This document shows positions 5,280-8,772 of a stretch of 8,772 bases of DNA, piece after piece. Position 1 is the first letter of the stretch; the number at the start of each line of letters is the position of its first letter. Under the pieces are notes generated by a model that made no database searches, was not told the origin of the DNA, and saw only the letters and a list, made by a program, of their open reading frames with translations. Made by a program: the position numbers and the translations under genes. Source of the stretch: Candidatus Uhrbacteria bacterium (GTDB lineage: Bacteria; Patescibacteriota; Patescibacteriia; SG8-24); assembly GCA_016205965.1 (NCBI GenBank), contig JACQSM010000036.1:1-8772 (forward strand). The letters run 5' to 3'.

Positions 5280-5837
5280 ATGGAACATCAAATTCCCGAC
5301 GGCTTGCGGCTGATTCGCCGGCTCGAATGGCCCGAAGTTTTCGAAATCTGGCGCGTCAACGAAGAGCATCGCGACGGCTGGAAGACGCATTATAAAGAAA
5401 GGGGATTCGCATCCTGGGAAGATTGGCGCATGTCGGCTGCCAAGGCGTTCGGATTGCCAGAGCTCTCTTGGAATCTCTATGAAATTTTTTCGCCGTCCGA
5501 GACGGTGCCGACTTTTCATGGCGGCCCGTTCCGATCCTGGATCGAGCGTTTTTATGGCGGCTTGGTCATGCCGTCGTTCGCCGAGCTGATCGCCAACCGC
5601 GAACTGCGGGCCCACGGCGGCGTATTAGCGATGATCGAAAATTTTCCCGAAAACACCGTCATTACCGGCGTCCTGACCGATGTCGGCGTTGTCATCGCCG
5701 AGGGCATGCATCGCTGCTGCGCCGTGACCCTCGCCGCCGCATCCGGCCGCGACATCGCCCGAGGCATGCGGATCGCCCTGGCCGACTACGGTTCGCGCCG
5801 GATGCCGACGAAGGTCGGCACCGAACCGAAGCAGTAA
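5280..5837 (+). CDS. Hypothetical protein with a weak ParB/sulfiredoxin-like motif, 185 aa
   Basis: I do not recognise this protein with certainty. It is 185 residues with no membrane segment. The N-terminal third is rich in tryptophan and charged residues (EWPEVFEIWRVNEEHRDGWK). The middle carries RSWIERFYGGLVMPSFAELI, and the C-terminal third has VITGVLTDVGVVIAEGMHRCCAVTLAA at about 127-153. The EGMHRCCAV segment resembles the G-H-R-x-x-A motif of ParB/sulfiredoxin-fold domains (typically DGHHRLEAA), which bind nucleotides, but the rest of that fold is not obvious to me. The ATG immediately follows TTTTTCTTTT, the possible terminator of the structured RNA, with no Shine-Dalgarno sequence; translation may depend on read-through or an unseen promoter. 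A TTG at 5253 would add nine residues inside that structure and is unlikely. Confidence 0.7.
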   Translation: MEHQIPDGLRLIRRLEWPEVFEIWRVNEEHRDGWKTHYKERGFASWEDWRMSAAKAFGLPELSWNLYEIFSPSETVPTFHGGPFRSWIERFYGGLVMPSFAELIANRELRAHGGVLAMIENFPENTVITGVLTDVGVVIAEGMHRCCAVTLAAASGRDIARGMRIALADYGSRRMPTKVGTEPKQ

Positions 5838-5840
5838 TCA

Positions 5841-5869
5841 TTGTCCGTTTTCGCGTAGCCTGTTAGGAT
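5841..5869 (+). promoter_or_regulatory. tRNA-Pro promoter
   Basis: TTGTCC (5841-5846), 17-nt spacer and TGTTAGGAT (5861-5869) form a -35 and extended -10. The predicted start at about 5876 leaves a leader of about nine bases for RNase P to remove. It shares 12 identical bases with the promoter of the structured RNA at 5000. Confidence 0.6.
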
Positions 5870-5884
5870 GGCGCATGCGAACAT

Positions 5885-5958
5885 CGGGCCGTAGTATAAT
5901 GGTAATACGTACCCTTGGGGTGGGTATGTCGGGGGTTCGATTCCCCCCGGCCCGACCA
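5885..5958 (+). tRNA. tRNA-Pro (anticodon GGG)
   Basis: A complete cloverleaf is visible. The acceptor stem CGGGCCG (5885-5891) pairs fully with CGGCCCG (5948-5954), followed by discriminator A and an encoded CCA (5956-5958). The D stem is GTAT/ATAC (5894-5897/5905-5908) and the anticodon stem TACCC/GGGTA (5910-5914/5922-5926), with loop TTGGGGT placing GGG at 5917-5919, which reads CCC and CCU. The T stem is GGGGG/CCCCC with loop TTCGATT. The C1-G72 pair and A73 are hallmarks of bacterial proline tRNA and confirm the identity. The variable region is short (four bases). Confidence 0.97.
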
Positions 5959-5978
5959 AATTGATTTTTATAACAAAG

Positions 5979-6005
5979 AAAAACCGGCCGCGCAGGCCGG
6001 TTTTT
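5979..6005. terminator. Bidirectional intrinsic terminator between tRNA-Pro and the toxin-antitoxin pair
   Basis: AAAAACCGGCC (5979-5989) and GGCCGGTTTTT (5995-6005) form an 11-bp stem with a GCGCA loop, with a T run on either strand. It can end tRNA-Pro transcription on the plus strand and the toxin-antitoxin operon on the minus strand. Its right arm plus eight more bases recurs at 6719-6737. Confidence 0.88.
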
Positions 6006-6039
6006 CCGTGGCGGATTTTTTTCACGAGGGAGACTCGCC

Positions 6040-6348
6040 TCAAACAGTCCGTCGCATTGAAACGATCAACTGCGCATCCAACGCTTTCGCGACCTTCTTC
6101 AAGAAACCGACCGTAGGATTGTAGGCGCCCGATTCGAGGCGGGCGATCGCGGATTGACGCGTTCCGATGCGTCGCGCCAGCGCCGCCTGGGTCAAGCCCT
6201 TCTTGATACGTTGCTCGATGATCATCTGGGCCAGTGCGAACTCCGGCGCAAGCGCGGAATAGGCTCGGCGTACGCCCTTTTTTTTGAGCCAGGCCTTTTT
6301 CAGGACGGAGTAAGATTTCATATGCCGATAGTATAACGTATATGTCAT
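6040..6348 (-). CDS. HigA-like antitoxin, XRE-family DNA-binding protein
   Basis: This 102-residue protein is the likely antitoxin: it neutralises the toxin encoded just upstream and probably represses the operon. Residues about 37-75 form an XRE-type helix-turn-helix: FALAQMIIEQRIKKGLTQAALARR, then IGTRQSAIARLESGAYNP, typical of HigA-type proteins, including the preceding APEF segment. The ATG at 6348 overlaps the toxin stop as ATGA, indicating coupled translation; an in-frame ATG at 6321 (MKSYSV) would give 93 residues and matches the usual family N-terminus better, so the start is uncertain. The gene ends 35 bases before the shared terminator. Toxin-first, antitoxin-second order is characteristic of higBA. 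Lower GC than the neighbours hints at acquisition. Confidence 0.9.
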   Translation of the reverse strand: MTYTLYYRHMKSYSVLKKAWLKKKGVRRAYSALAPEFALAQMIIEQRIKKGLTQAALARRIGTRQSAIARLESGAYNPTVGFLKKVAKALDAQLIVSMRRTV

Positions 6349-6659
6349 AGTGCGTCAAGCATCTTCAGACATCGCTCTGCGATCTTGAGTTCTTTCGGCG
6401 GCATGCGCCTGGATTTCTTGACGAACCCATGAAGTATGACGGCACAACCCTTATGGAAGGTATACAAAAGCCTGATTTCCAATCTGCCAAAGATGCGAAG
6501 CTCAAAAAGTCGGAGGCCGATATTTTTGCTGTGAGGCATGCCCAGGCGATTTTCGAACCGTTCCAGGAGATCGATGGTACGCAACACTCGCGCCAAAGTT
6601 CGCGAATCAAGCGCGGCGACAAAACGTTCGGGTGCCGATCCGAAAAAAGTTACGCGCAT
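6345..6659 (-). CDS. HigB/RelE-superfamily toxin (Gp49-like)
   Basis: This 104-residue protein resembles the phage-derived Gp49-like/HigB toxins, ribosome-associated mRNA endonucleases of the RelE fold. The most telling part is residues about 48-96: LRLFELRIFGRLEIRLLYTF, then CAVILHGFVKKSRRMPPKELKIAER, matching the family's core strands and its basic K-K-x-x-x-x-P/E-x-x-x-A helix. It is in the family's normal size range and unbroken, so probably functional. The start ATG at 6659 has no Shine-Dalgarno sequence; a weak promoter (TTGCGA, 18 nt, TGGTAAGCG ending at 6666 on the minus strand) would start transcription at the ATG itself. It overlaps the antitoxin by four bases. The mRNA cleavage activity is inferred from the family. 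Confidence 0.88.
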   Translation of the reverse strand: MRVTFFGSAPERFVAALDSRTLARVLRTIDLLERFENRLGMPHSKNIGLRLFELRIFGRLEIRLLYTFHKGCAVILHGFVKKSRRMPPKELKIAERCLKMLDAL

Positions 6660-6703
6660 AACCAGCGCTTACCATGTGCTCATTTTTTATCGCAAGTGCA
6701 TAA

Positions 6704-6729
6704 AAAAACCGGCCGAGTGGCCGGTTTTT
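6704..6729 (-). terminator. Intrinsic terminator of rpmB
   Basis: An 11-bp stem (6704-6714 with 6719-6729, core CCGGCC/GGCCGG) with a four-base loop is followed on the minus strand by seven Ts. It lies 14 bases past the rpmB stop and upstream of the toxin gene, insulating the two. It is almost the same element as the terminator at 5979-6005, in the same orientation. Confidence 0.88.
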
Positions 6730-6742
6730 CCGTGGCGCGAGT

Positions 6743-6934
6743 TTACGCCCCCGCCGTCATCCTGGTTTTCTTGCTCAAGGCCCGGATACAGCCGGTGCAA
6801 AGTTTCATCGACTTGCCGTCGACGGTCTTACGCTGAAGATTCGCGAATTGCTCGCGCTTGGTGGCGATGTTAGAATGGCTGCGTGAATTGGCCCGGTTGG
6901 AACCCTTCGCGCACATGTCGCAGACGCGGCCCAT
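6743..6934 (-). CDS. rpmB: Ribosomal protein bL28
   Basis: bL28 is a small protein of the large ribosomal subunit. The 63-residue sequence begins MGRVCDMCAKGSNRANSRSHSN, with the family core at N16-N22 and TKREQFANLQRKTVDGK, and ends with LCTGCIRALSK. Cysteines 5, 8, 46 and 49 form two CxxC pairs, so this is the zinc-binding version of the protein. In-frame upstream starts exist (ATG at 6970, TTG at 6994), but the promoter on the minus strand predicts transcription beginning near 6959, downstream of both, leaving a 25-nt leader before the ATG at 6934. There is no Shine-Dalgarno sequence. The gene stands alone, divergent from the membrane protease gene, and ends at a strong terminator. Confidence 0.93.
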   Translation of the reverse strand: MGRVCDMCAKGSNRANSRSHSNIATKREQFANLQRKTVDGKSMKLCTGCIRALSKKTRMTAGA

Positions 6935-6953
6935 AGGAGTTTCGGTACGCTGT

Positions 6954-6982
6954 TTAGCAGCCGGAACCATACCATCAATAAT
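6954..6982 (+). promoter_or_regulatory. Candidate promoter for the M50 protease gene
   Basis: TTAGCA (6954-6959), a 17-nt spacer and AATAAT (6977-6982, 5 of 6 to consensus) predict a start at about 6989, only eight bases before the ATG at 6997. It overlaps the rpmB promoter on the opposite strand. Confidence 0.45.
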
Positions 6983-6994
6983 CTTTTCTGACAA
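6966..6994 (-). promoter_or_regulatory. rpmB promoter
   Basis: On the minus strand TTGTCA (6994-6989), a 17-nt spacer and an extended -10 TGGTATGGT (6974-6966) predict transcription starting near 6959. The -35 matches consensus at five of six positions. It is interleaved with the oppositely directed promoter at 6954-6982. Confidence 0.6.
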
Positions 6995-6996
6995 GC

Positions 6997-7653
6997 ATGC
7001 TCTCCATCGTCGGCTTTCTGGCCATGATCATCGCGCTCTCGACCCACGAATTTTCGCACGCCCTGGCGGCGTATCTTTTAGGCGACGAGACCGCCAAGAG
7101 AATGGGCCGCCTGACCCTAAACCCGCTGGCCCACGCCGACCCGATCGGCACCCTTCTGATTCCTCTCTTGGGGGCGATGTCCGGTCTGCCGCTGATCGGT
7201 TGGGCCAAGCCGGTGCCCTTCAACGCCTACAATCTCAAGTACCCGAAGTGGGGTTCGACCATCGTCGCCCTGGCCGGCCCGGGCTCGAATTTCGTTTTCG
7301 CCTTCATCTATCTGGCGCTGCTCCGCCTATGCCTGGAATTCTGGCATCTGCCCTTCACCAACTTGCTAGTTCTTTTCCTTCTGACGCTCGTCATGATCAA
7401 TGTCGCCCTGGGCATCTTCAACTTCATCCCGGTGCCGCCGCTCGATGGCTCCAAACTGCTCGAAGCCTTATTGACCCATCCCAAGCACCGCCAGATACTT
7501 TACACTCTCGAGACCAAGGGCCCGATGTTTCTGCTCCTCTTTATCGTCATCGACTCCTTCTCGCCACGTCCGATCCTGGGCAGCCTGATCCGCGCCGCCA
7601 TCAACGCCGTTTTCAGCCTCGCCGGACTGGGGTATTTGGGGTCGATTTTTTAG
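6997..7653 (+). CDS. Site-2-protease-family (M50) membrane zinc metalloprotease
   Basis: This 218-residue integral membrane protein belongs to the M50 family of intramembrane zinc proteases, the small bacterial type lacking a PDZ domain. The zinc motif is THEFSHALAAY with H17, E18 and H21 in the first membrane helix. The third ligand is D150 in NFIPVPPLDGSK, in the later helix. Other family signatures: GDETAKRMGRLTLNP (29-43), HADPIGTLL (46-54), GWAKPVPFN (68-76) and ALAGPGSNFVFAF (91-103). About five hydrophobic segments are visible. All catalytic residues are present, so it should be active; the substrate is unknown. The ATG at 6997 lies eight bases after a predicted transcription start, with no Shine-Dalgarno sequence. 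The frame ends 85 bases before rpsL, which has its own promoter. Confidence 0.94.
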   Translation: MLSIVGFLAMIIALSTHEFSHALAAYLLGDETAKRMGRLTLNPLAHADPIGTLLIPLLGAMSGLPLIGWAKPVPFNAYNLKYPKWGSTIVALAGPGSNFVFAFIYLALLRLCLEFWHLPFTNLLVLFLLTLVMINVALGIFNFIPVPPLDGSKLLEALLTHPKHRQILYTLETKGPMFLLLFIVIDSFSPRPILGSLIRAAINAVFSLAGLGYLGSIF

Positions 7654-7667
7654 AAAGGCGGCTTGAC

Positions 7668-7696
7668 TTGACGCCTCCAAAGCGCCATGTTAATCT
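7668..7696 (+). promoter_or_regulatory. Promoter of the rpsL-rpsG operon
   Basis: TTGACG (7668-7673, 5 of 6), a 17-nt spacer and TGTTAATCT (7688-7696) form a -35 and extended -10. The predicted start at about 7703 gives a leader of about 36 nt, pyrimidine-rich near the ATG and without a Shine-Dalgarno sequence. An overlapping TTGACT sits five bases upstream. Confidence 0.65.
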
Positions 7697-7738
7697 TTGC
7701 CTCAACAATATACCGCCAACCCCATTTTTTGTTTGTCT

Positions 7739-8164
7739 ATGCCGACAATGAATCAACTCATCCGCAGCGGTCGCCAGAGCCTGCGCCGGAAGTCCAAGAC
7801 CCCGGCCCTCGGTTTTACTATCGACACTCTGCACCGCCGGAAGACCTGGCTCGACAAGGGCGCCACTTTTAAGCGCGGCGTGTGCGTCAAAGTGACCACC
7901 ATGACCCCGAAGAAGCCGAACTCGGCCATCCGCAAGATCGCCCGCGTCCGCCTTTCTAACGGCATGGAAGTCACCGCCTACATTCCGGGCGTCGGTCACA
8001 ACCTCCAGGAACACTCCATCGTCATGATCCGCGGCGGTCGCGTTAAGGACCTTCCAGGCGTTCGCTATCACATCGTCCGCGGCGTCTATGACGCCCAGGG
8101 CGTCGAGGGCCGCAAGCGCGGTCGCTCGCTCTACGGTGCCAAACGGCCCAAGAAAACCTCATAA
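7739..8164 (+). CDS. rpsL: Ribosomal protein uS12
   Basis: uS12 sits at the decoding centre of the small subunit and supports accurate codon reading. The 141-residue sequence has the family's fixed stretches: MPTMNQLIRSGR, KRGVCVKVTTMTPKKPNSAIRK, GHNLQEHSIVMIRGGRVKDLPGVRYHIVRG and RSLYGAKRPKK. The lysines linked to streptomycin response (in TPKKPNS and GGRVKDLPG) are both present, so it is the drug-sensitive form as far as this shows. Compared with E. coli (124 aa), it has an insert of roughly 15 residues between PAL and KRGVC (GFTIDTLHRRKTWLDKGATF), similar in place to the insert in Gram-positive and Patescibacteria uS12. The ATG at 7739 is set by the conserved MPTxNQL start. rpsG follows after three bases. 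Confidence 0.98.
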   Translation: MPTMNQLIRSGRQSLRRKSKTPALGFTIDTLHRRKTWLDKGATFKRGVCVKVTTMTPKKPNSAIRKIARVRLSNGMEVTAYIPGVGHNLQEHSIVMIRGGRVKDLPGVRYHIVRGVYDAQGVEGRKRGRSLYGAKRPKKTS

Positions 8165-8167
8165 TCT

Positions 8168-8635
<468 letters not shown>

Positions 8636-8654
8636 AAGAGTCTCTATGATATGG

Positions 8655-8676
8655 AGGGTGGCCTTTAGGCCACCCT
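8655..8676. repeat. Perfect 9-bp hairpin between rpsG and fusA
   Basis: AGGGTGGCC (8655-8663) pairs with GGCCACCCT (8668-8676) around a TTTA loop. No T run follows, so it is not a standard terminator. A TATGAT -10-like hexamer at 8645-8650 would start transcription at about 8657, placing the hairpin at the 5' end of a separate fusA message; the matching -35 is poor. It may equally be a processing or attenuation site within the operon. Confidence 0.7.
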
Positions 8677-8701
8677 GCTGGATCGGTCCCCATTCTTAAA
8701 T

Positions 8702-8772
8702 ATGCCTCGTGTCCATCCCCTTGAGAAAGTCCGCAACATCGGCATCATCGCCCACATCGACGCCGGCAAGAC
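8702..8772 (+). CDS. fusA: Elongation factor G, N-terminal start (3' truncated by window)
   Basis: Only the first 23 codons are present. They read MPRVHPLEKVRNIGIIAHIDAGK, the start of the translational GTPase EF-G, which moves tRNAs and mRNA through the ribosome. The NIGIIAHIDAGK segment includes most of the GTP-binding P-loop. Position after rpsL and rpsG is the standard str operon arrangement. The ATG at 8702 has an A/T-rich stretch before it and no Shine-Dalgarno sequence. Confidence 0.95.
   Translation, partial: MPRVHPLEKVRNIGIIAHIDAGK

Noticed and set aside
5786..6358. A 190-codon minus-strand frame containing GPGGIEPPTYPP
   Set aside because: That peptide is the well-known artefact of translating the antisense of a tRNA gene. 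The frame covers tRNA-Pro, the terminator and the antitoxin in another frame.
6704..6729. Reading the second CCGGCC hairpin as a plus-strand terminator
   Set aside because: No plus-strand gene precedes it; the minus-strand rpmB stop is 14 bases away and the T run on that strand is longer.
6858..7751. A 297-codon plus-strand frame across the rpmB and protease region
   Set aside because: It shadows the M50 gene in another frame and is rich in Pro/Arg/Gln without any recognisable motif. rpmB and the protease have clear family matches.

Overview
The window reads as a GC-rich bacterial chromosome segment. It is probably from a Patescibacteria/Candidate Phyla Radiation (Parcubacteria-like) or similarly reduced lineage. 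The grounds are indirect: very tight gene packing, almost no Shine-Dalgarno sequences before genes, a uS12 with a long insert between its N-terminus and the RGVC motif, a ComEC split into two genes, and a stand-alone thioredoxin domain of the type usually fused to vitamin K epoxide reductase. No taxonomic marker is long enough here to settle this.

Layout. 1-849: 3' end of leuS. 851-1540: an unrecognised protein, almost touching leuS. 1587-3868: a two-gene DNA-uptake operon, the ComEC channel domain followed, with an ATGA overlap, by its metallo-beta-lactamase domain as a separate membrane-anchored protein. 3920-4390: ndk with its own promoter. 4391-4600: no convincing gene, but a promoter followed by a strongly structured stretch with a 50-nt hairpin (possible small RNA), then an apparently leaderless promoter for a membrane-anchored thioredoxin-like protein (4601-4999). 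5000-5279: a promoter, then about 240 nt of highly structured RNA whose ends pair and which finishes in a U-rich tract. I cannot assign it to a known family. 5280-5837: a hypothetical protein with a weak ParB-like motif. 5885-5958: tRNA-Pro(GGG), sharing a 12-nt promoter block with the structured RNA. 5979-6005: bidirectional terminator. 6040-6659, minus strand: a HigB/HigA-like toxin-antitoxin pair. 6704-6729: a second terminator, nearly identical to the first. 6743-6934, minus strand: rpmB (bL28). 6997-7653: M50 site-2-protease-family membrane protease, whose promoter overlaps the oppositely directed rpmB promoter. 7739-8772: the start of the str operon, rpsL-rpsG-fusA (fusA cut by the window end).

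Functionally, most genes are housekeeping: leucine charging, a proline tRNA, three ribosomal proteins, EF-G and nucleotide balancing. The accessory interest lies in DNA uptake (split ComEC), oxidative folding outside the membrane (VKOR-type thioredoxin), a toxin-antitoxin module inserted between near-identical terminators, and one or two unassigned structured RNAs. Promoters are recognisable as -35 plus TGn-extended -10 elements spaced by about 17 nt. Several predicted transcription starts fall on or within a few nucleotides of the start codon.
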